Assembly (NCBI RefSeq): GCF_033568475.1
Contig: NC_133123.1
Location: 310,001 to 374,000, forward strand
Origin: Henckelia pumila
Lineage: Eukaryota; Streptophyta; Magnoliopsida; Lamiales; Gesneriaceae
Reading direction: 5' to 3'
Length of the DNA: 64,000 bases
The first letter of the stretch is position 1; the number at the start of each line of letters is the position of its first letter. Under the pieces are notes generated by a model. The model saw only the letters and a list, made by a program, of their open reading frames with translations, was not told where the DNA came from and did not search any database. Position numbers and translations under genes: made by a program. Below, piece by piece: positions 24,609-37,841 of the stretch.

Positions 24609-25690
24609 TTTGACGATAATAAGATTTTTATTCAGGTCACTAGTAATAATTATTCCACTAATCCTATCTACATTAAAATATCATTAATTATAAATTTTCA
24701 TTTCTTTTTTTTTATTTACATTTTTTATTTTCGTTTCGATTAACATTCAGTATATCAGTATCATTAATATCCTTACGATTGTGTTGGGGTGAAAAGATTT
24801 CATGATCGAAGTTCACTTAATAATGACATTAATTATTTCAAAAAACCATAAACTATGAACGCAACCTAGCTAAAATATTTGATCATGATCAATCTCAACT
24901 TCTTCGATAAAAACCCATGGACGCAAAATATGAGAGAAAATCTTCTGTTCTAAATGGGTGTAATATTATTGTTTGTTATAGTATCAATCAGTTCTTGACA
25001 TGTGTTTTTTATCTCATTACATTAAAACTCAATTTTTTTTTCTTCATCACAAATAGAAAGAAATGATTGGTGTAACAATCTGCAAAATATAACATGTGAT
25101 GTCTCATTCATATTGATTTTAACTATTTTAATTATTCTAATGTACATAAGTAAAAATTAATGAGCACTTATGTATGTTTAATTTGCAACTGTGACTGATA
25201 GATATGGTACAATAATAATTAATAGGTGGATTTAAAAATGAGGCACAAGTCAACAAAGAATAGTTTGTGCAATAACACGTGGAAGGTTTTTGTTAGATCA
25301 TATTGGTGTATTACATCTCCCATGATTTCATCATGATTCTCACATATAACTTAGTTTCTACCCTTTCTGAATTTCAGATAACACAACAATAAATATATAT
25401 TAATATAGTAAATAATTTTATTTATTCATCCCAATTTTAAATTATGAAAAAACATCTTTATCATAATTCATAATGGTGAAATAGTTTCGTGTTTATTCGA
25501 TCGGTACTGAAATTCATCGATCATTCTTTCTTTTCTTTTCATTTTTTTAACCCAAAAAAGAACGTGAATTTTTCGACTTATTTCGTAAAAAAATAAATAA
25601 ATTTTCTCGACTTACGCAATCTTTGACTATTGTAATTAATATGTATGCAGACAAACATGCAGCTAAAGTTCGGCAAGGTCTTTGGTCAAA
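24609..25690 (-). promoter_or_regulatory. W-box cores in the WRKY gene's own upstream region
   Basis: TTGAC cores lie upstream of the start codon at 24593: TTTGAC at 24609-24614 and 25622-25627 on the + strand, and GTCAAC at 25249-25254 and GGTCAAA at 25684-25690 (W-boxes on the minus strand). Auto- or cross-regulation by WRKY factors is common in this family and is inferred here. Confidence 0.35.
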
Positions 25691-28600
25691 CATTAAAGCT
25701 ATGGACTAAAGGGTGACCGAGACGATAAATTTTTAAATAAATATTTATGTATATATATATATATATTGTTATATAAATTAAATTAGTATTTGTAACTTCA
25801 AAATATAATTGATTATGAATGTTTTTTATTACAAATTTATAAAAAAATAATTTATAATCACTTATTTTTAGAAGTTGCAAATACTACGTAACCATAAATT
25901 TATACTTTAACTTAAATCAGTGCATTATATGGCATTGGCATTCTTTTTGTAATCGCATTTTTGCCTGCAGGTTCATTACTGTAAATGTCGTTAATTAATG
26001 TTTGCTTAGTGATTTCTTTGGAAATTTTTAAATTGAGATCATCTGTTGATAACGGGATCTATGCTTAGTCTAATTTAGAGCAGACAAGATTTTTCTGGTA
26101 AACGAAAAGTCTAAAATAAAATAAGAATATAAAATGTATATTTTTAAAGTTCTGATTAGCCATTAATAACTTTTAATTAAATTAATTCAGTCCTTTATCC
26201 TTCTAACGAGTGGACAACAATAATTAATCAGCTGTCACTTCATGATACGGTGACGGTCTGGACTTTCTTTCTTCGATCTATTAATTAAATAGTAATTAGG
26301 CATCAATCTTATCACCAACCAGCATCTGATTCTTGCAATGATTTTAATTTACCCGTAAATCCATAAAATTTAATCATGTGTCAATTGATCAAAAATAATT
26401 TCAATTAATCATAAACACGAATGCACGATATATTAAATTTATTTATAAACTAACTACGTACGTGCATACAATTAATTATAACCTTAATGCACGTTTCTTT
26501 TATTATTTATAGAGTAAAATCAATCGAATTAATCAGATGTTTGAATCTAATATATTATTGTACAATATCGACTATCGTCACCGTATTCCTGAAAATGTAT
26601 TTTTGTACTAAAGTACTTACTATTTTCGAAAAGAATATTACCTCAAAATCGAAAAGAAATGAAGATTTAGTAGCCATATTATAATGTACGTGTGAAAAGA
26701 TTGATGATCATATCGTCTTAATTGCAATTAATTAAGAGAGAAAATTGTGGAATGATTGGTGGTTTACGAAGATTTGGGAGATCGCTAGAGAAATAATAAT
26801 ATTTTGTTATGGGAAAATATATAATTAAAAAATAGCACGAAATAATTGACTTTAAGTTGGCGCCAATTATACGTGACAGTATATGCATGTACTGCTAAAT
26901 GGAAGTCATTATCAACTCAGAAGAGGGCAGGTTTGTTAGGTGTGTAGACTAAAAAAATCACTTTCATTTCATATATATGTTAATTACATAGTTTTTTTTT
27001 GATTTTATATTCAAACCATAAATACTTTATGATCAGGAGGATTTATATTTATATTTTTTAAAAATAATGAGCTGCGTTAATTCCATAAATATACCTTTTG
27101 CAGCATTTCATGGGCAAAACCTGAATAAAATCTTGTCTAAAGTATGATTAATGGACAAAAGGTGCTTTATTATTAGACTTATAAGATTTAATAACTTTGG
27201 GTAAACTAAAGAAGATTAATTAGTCAGCTCAAGACTTAGTCAAATATACATCAACTTGCAGCCCATAACAATTTATTATAGTGAAACCTGTCACCATACT
27301 CCAACACGGCAACTCCACTTTTCGTGTCCATACTTCCAATTGGATCATTATGTCAAAATTATTTAATTTCTCAAATTAATTGAGAGCAGCTTGTTTTCAT
27401 AACGTTTTTGGAGATTTATTATAATTGGATCTTAAATATAAAATCTAGTTTCAAATTTAACGATAATGTGGGGATATAAGTTTAGAACAATATAATCTAT
27501 ACTACACATGAACAAAAACTTCAATATATATGTTAGGTAATTAAGTTTTACTAATCGAGTTTAGTCTCAAGTAATATCCTTTCCCATTTCTAAAGTTCCG
27601 TGCATAACACGTTCGAATTATTAATTATTATATCAAACATCGCACCCTGATTTCAAGTTATTATGTTGAAATAAATGAATAAGAGACGCTTTATGTTATA
27701 TTTGTATGTCAATATTGTGTGCAAGTGTAAAATTTCAATACAAATATAATTTTATATATAGTATTATATAATTATGTTGGAATGGTGGGACAACTTTTTC
27801 CATCATTGTCATGTAGTTCTTGCAACTTAGAACTCCTTCCAAAGTATTGGCCGCTTGCAGAGCATCTACACTAATATCTTAAATTTAATTAAGTTTTATT
27901 TTTCTTGCAATTAAAAACTCATTTCAAAGTGCCGATGATTTATAGTTTATCTGACACTAATATCTCAATTTTATTATAAAAAAAAAACTCAAATTTTAGA
28001 CCTAATTATAACAACCCTCGACTAAAAAAACTCATCCCGAAGTCAATGGTCCCAATGATTTATGTGACATCCACTCCACTTCGGATACTTGGAATTAGTC
28101 AATGCTGCCATATTTATTCCATTATTATACATTAACATAGAAAAAAAAATGGACAAATGTGCATAGGATCTCTTTCAACTTTTGATTTGAAGCGCCGAAG
28201 CTAGGCTTCAAATGTGAAAGGTCTTTGTTGGATTATTGACCTTAGGTGTTCTCCGTATTGACTAAATACTCTCTACTTTATAAGGTTAAAAAAAATTCTA
28301 CTTCTATTTTATATTATGATTATTGGATGTTAATCAACCAAAAATAACATTTAATATATTCATCATCTCACCCATGACATCTAAATTCTAAACAACTCCA
28401 TTTTAAAACTTTCTCGATATTGCATAATCTATTTCAAGTCCCAACAAAAATTTTGCAACCTATATTACTCCTTGTTTTGATACACTCAATAATGTTCCAC
28501 TCTTTGTATGATATCACTTCGCACAATGTCATATCCATTCTATTTAGTTAAAAGAAAATGTTATACGTATAATAAAATTAGTTATACACATTATCTCTAA

Positions 28601-29729
28601 AATTACAAAACTATCTCAAATATATTTTTAAAATATTTGTTTCAACTAAAATTCTCTTATTAAAAGTGTGTAACTTTCATTGTACATATAACATTTCTAC
28701 AATTAAAATTACAATATAAATTGATCCAAAAAATGCTACGATAATTACTAAGTTTATTCAGCAAATGGCTGTCACAAATTTTAAATAATAAATAGTCTAA
28801 TGTATTTTTAGAATAAATTATATTTTTTCCTTTTGAAATATAAAGATTTAACATCAATTTGATGATGACTAATCCTAGCATGAACATCAAATATCAAGAA
28901 AAAAAGTATGTAATGTTGCGTTTGTTCAGCAGTCAAGTTCATTGAAAGACCACCCATCACTTCATCAAATGGTGGGTTTAGTTGAGTTATTAACTATATT
29001 ATCATAATTAATGTGCAACAAATAAAGAGAGCGAATAATAATTGTTGGGATCACGAATTACGTCTACCACTAGAGCAATTTGAAATATCATGTCTAAACT
29101 ATATGGTTTTAAAATTGCGTGTTATATTATCTTATTAGATATCAACCTTTTAAAATAACTAATTTGATTATTTTAATATATAAACAAAAATATTTATATT
29201 TCAATAAATTAATTTATTATTTATATATTTTTAAATCATTTATGACCATCATTTTATCATTTATTATTTATGATTATTTATCATTTATAACCATCCTTTT
29301 TACATTTATTTTTTTCAATGAAAAATAATTAAAATATTAATTTATCTTTGAATTTAAAATAAATTATTTATGCACACGAATTTTCGCATATGTAATTTAC
29401 AAGTTATCATAAAATATAACATTTTAAAACCACGAACTATTTCATCTTATTGTTACCGTTACAGTTAAAATGCCATGTTTGCTTCCTAATGATGCATTTG
29501 AGGAGATAGATTTGAAATCCATGAATTTCGATTATAGTTTTAAAACAATAGATCAATATGGTGATCGAAACATAATGTCTAAACTACTATATAATTTTTT
29601 TAAAAAAAGATTAAATTGCATCATCGTCACAAATTATAATTTTTTTTTGTGATAAAACGGCTACCTTACAATAATAATATTTATAAATAAAACATGATTG
29701 TACAAATAAGTAACATATACTCTGAAACG

Positions 29730-30525
29730 CTAGTTTATATACAAGGAGAATGAATCTTTCTGGTGCACAACGAGAACGGGTTCATCAGTAAAATTTACTG
29801 CAGCGCCTTCTGAAGACGAGAATCCGTTCGATTTGCATGAAAAGTAGAACACCACAAGACTCCATTCCAATTTCCAATTTTGATAATCGATTCTTGGGAT
29901 CCACAAAAAATGATTTTATGACCACGTTTAATATGTATTTAATTATGTATCATACTGAAGTTCAATTTTGTTTAATTTAAATTGTTATGTAAGGATAACA
30001 TATTTTACAAAATAAATGGTCAAGATTTGTTAATACATCTCCTTTAGTGAAGGATAACTGCGTATAGCATCCTTGTACTATCTTATCACAGGAGTTGACA
30101 AAGGACATCTGTCCTAAATCACATCTCATAAGCTACTCGTCCTTTTGTTTTACGCTTATTTAAGCTAAACTTGAAGAGCCATCAATTTCATTGTCAATAT
30201 GCAGAGGTCCATTCAGTGTGCCTTTCATATATTTTTCGAGTCCACTAATTAGAATTGATGAATAATAAGAAAATAAAATGATGCCAGAAGATTTATATTG
30301 TTTCTTGAATTTCTCAATTTCTCCAGATTAAGGCCGACGCAACAAAATTAGCAGAGCCCCAATCTGAAAATATATTCGAATTTTCTAATGTGATTTATTT
30401 CTCAAAACAAAAGTATAGACAAATACAAAAAACTTCTCACCCACTGGATGAGTCCTGACACTTGATAATCGCTGGAGATCCGGATACGTATGGTTCTTCA
30501 AACACGGTAATAACATCAACAGTCT
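29730..30525 (-). other. Two short coding-like stretches of unknown origin
   Basis: On the minus strand, about 29840-29730 reads an open stretch containing FSSSEGAAVNFTDEPVLVVH before a stop, and about 30525-30437 reads VDVITVFEEPYVSGSPAIIK then a stop. Codon use looks coding-like in otherwise AT-rich DNA. They could be 3' UTR of the coiled-coil gene, alternative last exons, or fragments of another gene. No function is assigned. Confidence 0.25.
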
Positions 30526-30728
30526 AGCTCAAAGGATGAACTTAACGAGTTCAAGCCCTCCCCAACTTGTATCCACCTTTCGAAAACGAAATCTTCATCG
30601 ATAAAGGTACACGCCCAAAAACGAATGAACCAATTTTTTTAATACCAAGACAAGTTCCCAATCACGTACCAAAAATTTCCTCGACTCAGCGGTGTCAAAT
30701 GAAACCACAATTGGGTGGAAGCTCAATT

Positions 30729-33700
30729 CTAGGATTTGGTCTTGCCATTAGTATGGTGGATCCTAAAAGACAATTGTTGCTCTTTACTGAGGAGGGAAAA
30801 CCATTTCCTTATAAAATCAGTAGGAATGGACTCTTGACTCAAAATTGATTGAGATCCAATGGCAAATAGTTCTTCAAATGAAACAGGTACAAGGCCAAGC
30901 AAAGCAGTTACAGCAGCAAACTGAACCGGAACACTTAGATTTCTTGAAGTGCTTTGACAGAAAAATGTAAATAGGCAATCTCTTAGTTTCTTAATTCCAG
31001 CATCCTCATATCCATTAGAGTCGACTCCAAGCCTGCGTCAGAGATAATAATCAGGTTTGAAGTATTGGATTGTGTGAGAATCTGTGCGCGCGCACGTTTG
31101 TACAAGTTGCAAGTGACAAGATATACCTTCCCAGTCGATTCAGAAGGACGATAGTTGCAGCACAGAAACTCTCCATGGCACATGATTCCAAAATCTCAAG
31201 AAGACCACCTATAATGTTGTCAAATGTCCATTCCCATCTCTGCATATATAATGACATACATTAACAAGATATAGTGTGCCATTGCAAAGCAGAAAGAAAA
31301 CAACGAGAAAACTAGAATAAAAGATCCACCCGAGGAAAAATGTATTTTCCTTCAAGATTGGAATAGGAGAAAACCATATTCACAACAAAACAAGTGAGAG
31401 GATGATGTCCTTACCATGAAATGAGCTACAATCTCAACCAATGAAAGAATATCGACAAAGTTGCACAAGTTTTCATTGGAGATGGCAGTCAAGGATACTG
31501 TCTGCCTCGAACCTAAAATTTCTTTAGCTACCTCCTTGTTTGATAACACCATAGGAACAAACGAATTCATTAATTCAAGTGAATCCTGTGGCAAAGAACA
31601 GGATTTACTATACTTCTGAAGATTCTCCAACAGGAGTGATGCGAGAACTTCCATGGAAACCACACCCTCTGAGAACAGGCAGTTAGCACAACATGACCAA
31701 GTTTTAGTAGGCATTTCAACCACGGATGAAAAACTGGAAGCATAATCAGAAGATGAAGCCAGCTTCTCAAGAACCATAACTAGAGATTTTACAACAGTCA
31801 TTGCTAAGGAGTACGGCTGAAGGGTAATGTATTGAGAGCCGCAAAAATGAGCAAAAGAATGAAGAATAGCCAGCACCACTGCAGGGTCATATTTAGGCAT
31901 TGCAAATAGATCACATGATGTCTCACAAACAAAACCAATATGGCCCACTGCCAAGCATAATGACGCTAACAGACAACCTCCAGCAACCAACTGGTAAACC
32001 AAGGCCACCTGCTCGGACAGTATCACAGTACTACCGATTACATTTACAACAAGTTTTATTTTGGAAATACCAGTAACTGGTGCCTCAGAAGATAAGTCAC
32101 CACACACTAATACTTTTCTCTGCAGAAGGAAATCTTCAATGAGTGCAAGCAAATCAAACAGATCACATGACTCCATAAATATCCCTCTCACAACCAGATC
32201 AGAAAGTGCTGCACGGAAGGAAAAGAATCCTCAACTTAAAGTTAAAAGGTGAAAATTCACAACAAACTGAAGATGATAGCAGCTCAATATTTGTCATTCA
32301 TACCTGAGCAAATATGCAGGGTGGCAGAATCAAGAGACTCTACTAAATCACATTTAAAGAAATTTGCCTTGTTTGTCATTTCGATCTCCGATATTCCAAG
32401 CATTATTATAGAGAATAATACAGAGACCTTCTCCCTGGAAAAAAAATCCAAAGAAAGAAAAAAATAATTAGCTTCGATCTGAGTTTCTGAATATAAAGAT
32501 TAAATAAAAGAATGAAGTGTCATTTCGGTTGTGTGGCAAGCACGACATAAGGAATGACCAAAGGGTAGACAAGGCGTAGAACCCTATTGATCCATCTTCT
32601 AAGAACTTAACACATTGTTTCCTAAATACCTATGTATATGTCAAGAGACCACATAGCCAATTAGCAGATCTGATCATTAGAAAAAAAAATTAAATGCTAG
32701 CATACTATCAATTGATTCAATTCCAACCGTGCTACATGACCAAGTGGAACAGGAACCAACCAAAAATTCACTCACTTTGATGAAAGATCTTCAGCTTTTT
32801 CAAGAGAAAGCAGAATTCTTTGAAGAAAAACATCTGCCGGGTGAAGAGGTGTGCATTGAGGCTTACACCTGCTGATGGCCTGGAGGATCCTTGAGATGCT
32901 ACTACTATCTTTGTTTTCTAAAGAAAAAACAAAACAATTTGGAATAGCACCTGGGATTGAAGCAATACTGCTTACACAGGATAAGTGTGTTTTCTCATTT
33001 TTAGATCCATTTACATTTGGTGTCGGCAACTTTCCTCCTAGAACCTGGTCATGGTAACAACAAGCATCACTCGCATGCTCCACACCTAGATTCTCTGAAT
33101 GCATGCAATTCTTCTCCATATGAAAGGTATTAAAGACAGAAGTTGGTGCCAGGTTATCCTTAACTGGCATGCCTGCGTCATCTGGGTCAATTGCCTCATC
33201 CCCTAGAAATGTAATCTCAGGCAGAGTAGGAGATATAGGCGTAGCAACAGCTATGCAATAAGATCTTTCATCAGCTGGATTGTCCAGTTCAAGCAACTTC
33301 ATGTAATCATGAATTGGTGTTTCATCAAACTCTAGATGAGAACACTTGGTGCTTTCCGAATGATAACCAATTCCATCTTTCAGACACTGATCACATTTTC
33401 TAACATTCAAGCCGGGTAAAGAAGCTTTCCTGCCAGCATTGGAGTTGTTAATATCTGAATTAAGTATGCCTTTTTTCTGATTGGAATTCTGCAAAGAATG
33501 GATGATTTTAGTTCCCCCGCAAGAGGTCTTTCTCCTCTTAGTCGGTCTAGCTAGCTCTGAGCAAAAGTTCTCGGGATGATTCTGCAGGGCAGAATCATCT
33601 TTGTGATCACTAAGTATGTCATGCAATACAGATAGCTGCTTGGACATCTGTTCATGCAGCTTCTGACCGTCAGAATACAATTTGTCCATGGACTCCACAG

Positions 33701-36176
33701 CACCGAGAATCTTCCTCTTGTCCCAGTGCCTAATTTTGCCGTTGTCAGCATTACCCTTAATAGGACTTCTTGTGCTTTTCTCAGCATTTGCTGCCACCTT
33801 CTCCCCGTATCTTACTGTTCCCTCACAAGACAATTTGGACAAAGACCCTTTGAGATTTGATACATCTCCTCCTGGTTTAGCTGATGTTGTGACAGAAAAA
33901 GCACCTTTTTCCTGTGAGCCCATCAATGGCAGATAAGAAAAAGATGGCGTACCGGAATTTAAGGCAGAACTCTTTGACATTTTTCGGTAGCAACCCCTAT
34001 ACAGAGGATTCAATCTAGAATCAATACCTGATACAAGTTGCTTGAGATACCCATCTGTGTAAAATTTCTCTTTTGTGAAGGTCTCATTGTCTGCCTGCGA
34101 GAAGTAGCAATTCAAGACAATTGTAGAATGTTATATTAGATTGACAATTCTGCTAATATGGACCAGGACACGAGTACTCAACAGGTCATCAAGTCTTACA
34201 AGCATGTATATTACTTAAACAAGAATAATATCTGTAGTTTAACACTAAATCTTATATGGTAGTCCATATCCTTAATGTACAGTTTCGACACTGAGCAGCA
34301 ATGTAGGTTTCAACAATATCAGTTTGTGAAATGCAATTGAAGGACCTAAAGTTAATAGATATAGCACTGCACATAAAATAAGTTCATTTGACATATATAT
34401 ACCAGTTTAAATAGAAATGAGTAGAGGAAACAAACCTTTTCCAAATCATGTATAACGTCACTGCCATGCACAAAATAAAAATCAATCATATCCAATCGCT
34501 GTTGGAACTGATGAAATCTCTTCTTTACGTGAAATAGTTCTTGATGCAGCAAATTGTTACGAACATCTACCTTTGTCACCTCTTTGGCATGCTTCACAAG
34601 CATCTTTTCTAGCTTCTTTTGTTTCTTATGCAGTTTCACTGTAGCTCTGTCAGAACTGTTGTTCTCTCTTATTGCTGGATTGTCAGCATGTGTCCCCCCG
34701 GATATCTGCTGCCTTTTCTGTAATTCTTCTAATCTCTGCTTACAATACTCCAGCTCTTGAGATAGGTGCTCAACATGACATTGCTCTTCCACAGCCTTCC
34801 TTTGTTGAGCTTCTGCAACTTTCTTATGTTTCACAACTTTCTTCACCTCTGAATCAGCACGTCTTTTCTCCCTGAAACTAAATTGATCTTTCTCCTTGAC
34901 CATCTCTGTCCCTTGGAACATTAGGGCTTCTTTCTTCGCTGTTCTGGTACCAACATCATTTTTCAACACTGTCACTATTCTTGCATTTGAAGGGCCAATG
35001 CGAGTCTCAGCCAATTTCCTAGAGCATAAACATTCGCGCAGCTCCTCCTCTAATTTTTCAGTCCTTCTAATTTCCTCTTTCAACTTTTGATCCAGATCAT
35101 CAGCCCGAGCTTTCTCAACTATGGCTTTCTTCAAATTTGTTTCTGCGAGTTTCCGTTGCTCTTCAGCTTTGAACACAGCTGAGTCTGCCATTTTCCTTTC
35201 TTTAATGATGTTCTGTTTCTCATCCTCAACTTTCTTGCTCGCCGCTTCAGATTTAGATCGCTCCAAAGACAACTTTGACTTTACCGCATCAGTTTCCAAT
35301 CTTAATCTCTCGTACAAAATCTTATTCTCCTCAGCCTTTTTCCTTTCAATGTCGACAGCCTTCTGAGCTTCATTAACCTTATTTTTCCCTGCCTCCAGCT
35401 TTTTCAGAGCCTCATTGGCTTTCTTTCTTTCCACATCAAGATTCTTTTTTTCCAAGTTTGCTCGACATCTCTCTTTCTCCAGAAGCTCTCTTAGCTTATT
35501 TATCTCCATCTCAGCCACATCCAGACGTTCTTGAAGCTGTCTACCAGATTCATTGGAGGCAGCTTTACCATTCTGCTGCAGCAATTGAATCTCCTCCTTC
35601 AGGGCAGAGACTTCACTCTCTAAGTCAACCCGCATAGAATATTCTTGTTCTTTTTCATCTTTCCATCTATCAGCTTGCGCTTTAAGATTCCCCAATTCTG
35701 AAAGCAAGATAAAAGATAAATTACCAGCATGGCAGAAAACAAAAGAAAGATTAAAATTTTTCTCCTCAGAACCAGAATGAATTTGTATACTACAAGTTTT
35801 GAAAATTCGAGTATCTCATCTTCAAAGTTCAAATGTCTCGCTCTTACCCTCTTCAATTGTCAAAAAAATCAAAATCATGGAAAGTGCTGATGCTAAGGAA
35901 TAAGAAAGGCCAGCTTACCTTGTTTGAGGCTTCCATTTTCTTTCTCAATGACATCATATTGTTGACTCACTAAGGACGTGCAATTACGAAACTTGTTTTT
36001 CAGCTCTTCGAGCTTAGAATACTTCGCCAAAAGCTTTGAATGCTTCTCCTTCCACTGTCAATAACAATATCAATAAAAAGGAATCGTCAATGATCCCGAA
36101 TTGCGTCACCACAAACTGAAAAGGAAATGAAACAACTTACCGACGCACAGCAGGCGTTCTTCCCATCCTCCGCCAT
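30729..36176 (-). CDS. Large coiled-coil protein, EMB1611/MEE22-like
   Basis: Eight exons join in frame: 36141-36176, 35919-36054, 34436-35697, 32776-34094, 32304-32434, 31415-32208, 31127-31239 and 30729-31032, giving 1364 residues. The N-terminus MAEDGKNACCASWKEKHSKL is followed by a long Glu/Lys/Leu-rich coiled coil (roughly residues 20-470). A low-complexity middle contains a basic patch (RPTKRRKTSC). The C-terminal half is more ordered and rich in Leu, Cys and Ser, including MLGISEIEMTNKANFFKCDL. The N-terminal CCASWKEK block, layout and size resemble Arabidopsis EMB1611/MEE22 (maternal effect embryo arrest 22), a plant protein needed for embryo and meristem development whose biochemical role is not established. 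The gene model is well supported by eight phase-consistent junctions. The name rests on recalled similarity and is less sure. Confidence 0.8.
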
Positions 36177-37841
36177 TTTTTCCGAAAAAGCACAAAATTC
36201 TTCCTCTATTTCATCATGGAAAATTGAATTTTGATGGGCGAGGCGACGCGTGAGGTTTTTCTTCTGCTACATTTTACTTGAGAGATTTGGGCGACAGGGT
36301 TTTGATTCCTTCCACCGCTGCCAACAATACCAAGGGTTTTACGCTATGGACTTGGGTCATTGTGTGATTTGTGGGCCTAATTTATGTTTAATTGGATATT
36401 ACTCTAATAAAAAATCAAATGGCCCCATTTTTCTAGCCCTTTTTAAATTTTATTTATATATAAATTTTTTGAAAATGTATGTTTATATTTATATTTCTGT
36501 ACACATATAAAATCTCCATTTATTAAAATCTTTTCATACATTTTATCCAACAAAATAATAACAAAATTTCATCATATAATTTATATAAAAATAGTTATAC
36601 TTTTACATTATTCAAATAATTTGTACTAATCAAAGTGAACACTAGCCAGCCATTCACGCATAGGAACATTGGTTGCATATATTCTTCAATTGGATTAATT
36701 ACTTTTATTACTCATTAATCATTATTAAAATCAAGTATATCCTATTATTTTTCAGATTTAAAATAGTAAATAATGAGAAATAATATTTAATTCTTCAAAG
36801 TTTTTTTTTTACAAAAATAGTTCCTATATTTTTCTATACATTAAACCATAAATAACAATAAATAAGTATTAAGATTTTAAAACGAAAGAAATGTTTAATT
36901 TTTTTTATTAAGTTTTTAAAAACGTTGTACTGGAATTATTTTGGTAAAATCCAATTAGTGTAACAATACCATACCATCGACACTCATTGATAACATACTA
37001 GTGGTAACGGTTAAATATCGCCACGTGATTTTCACGTATTTACATAATTTAATTATTTAAATAAATAAATATTTTTTTAAAAAAATACTATATAGGTGGA
37101 AGAAAAAAAAAAGAATTTGAGATACAATAAAAAGAAGTTGGAGGAATAATAATAATATTTGGTTTCACGTTGACCCGTCTACGAGATATTCTATACAACA
37201 GCATAAAGATATAGTCATATAAAATAGAAAGAAAAAACAAGCAGTCTTTCTTTTTTTTTTTGAGAAAAAATCGAGCAGTCTTTAGCATGAATGAATACTT
37301 AGATTACGAAGTACTATGGATTTCTGAAATTCGAGCTCTTATGAAAAATGAATCATTGGAAGATCTATATCATGTAAAGATATCAACTAAAGTAATTGCT
37401 AAAGCCATTGATTATTTTGCTTCTTCTTCTCCTACACTATTTAGTCGGGTGAATGGAGAATTTTCTATTTGGTTATTGAGGCTTGTAAACTGTTCTCTGT
37501 TTGATTGCAATAAATTACAAGCTTTTGTTTCAAAAAAAAATAAAATAAAATAAAAGAAAAGAAAGTTAAAATAAAACCATTAAATAGTGGTCTGGAACCA
37601 TTTACCACAAAAAAAGTAATAAATATCAAAGATACAAGCATGCGCAAGAATAATCCATTCAAGGCAAGCCTATTTCTAATAGCTAAGGAACTTGAACAAC
37701 GAAAAAGTCCTTCCCACCAGAAGGTATAAATCCACAAATGAGAAAGTAAAGGGCAAAAATTCTCCAAGGTAACATATTATTATGCCAACATAATTATCAA
37801 CAGTCTCATTCTCAGCGCAGCCAGTGCATACGAAAGCGCTG
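36177..37841. other. AT-rich spacer with one small unassigned ORF
   Basis: Left part is the promoter and 5' flank of the coiled-coil gene; right part is the 3' flank of the pterin dehydratase gene. Apart from the ORF at 37287-37553, no feature was recognised. Confidence 0.45.
37287..37553 (+). CDS. Small hypothetical ORF, 88 residues
   Basis: An ATG opens an 88-codon frame starting MNEYLDYEVLWISEIRALMK and including ISTKVIAKAIDYFASSSPT. The amino-acid mix is protein-like (amphipathic, few low-complexity runs) until the Lys-rich end, which is encoded by A-rich DNA. I do not recognise a family, and there is no clear intron or neighbour. It may be a gene fragment or chance. Confidence 0.2.
   Translation: MNEYLDYEVLWISEIRALMKNESLEDLYHVKISTKVIAKAIDYFASSSPTLFSRVNGEFSIWLLRLVNCSLFDCNKLQAFVSKKNKIK

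Larger units (their letters stand above)
24594..30728. other. Long AT-rich spacer between WRKY gene and coiled-coil gene
   Basis: About 6.1 kb. It has several W-box cores near the WRKY gene, many A/T runs, and two short reverse-strand stretches with coding-like codons (29730-29840 and 30437-30525) that I could not identify. No complete gene, tRNA or element with clear ends was found. Confidence 0.5.

Noticed and set aside
30567-30848. 93-codon + strand ORF
   Set aside because: It overlaps the last exon of the EMB1611/MEE22-like gene on the opposite strand; the minus-strand reading is spliced in frame with seven other exons.
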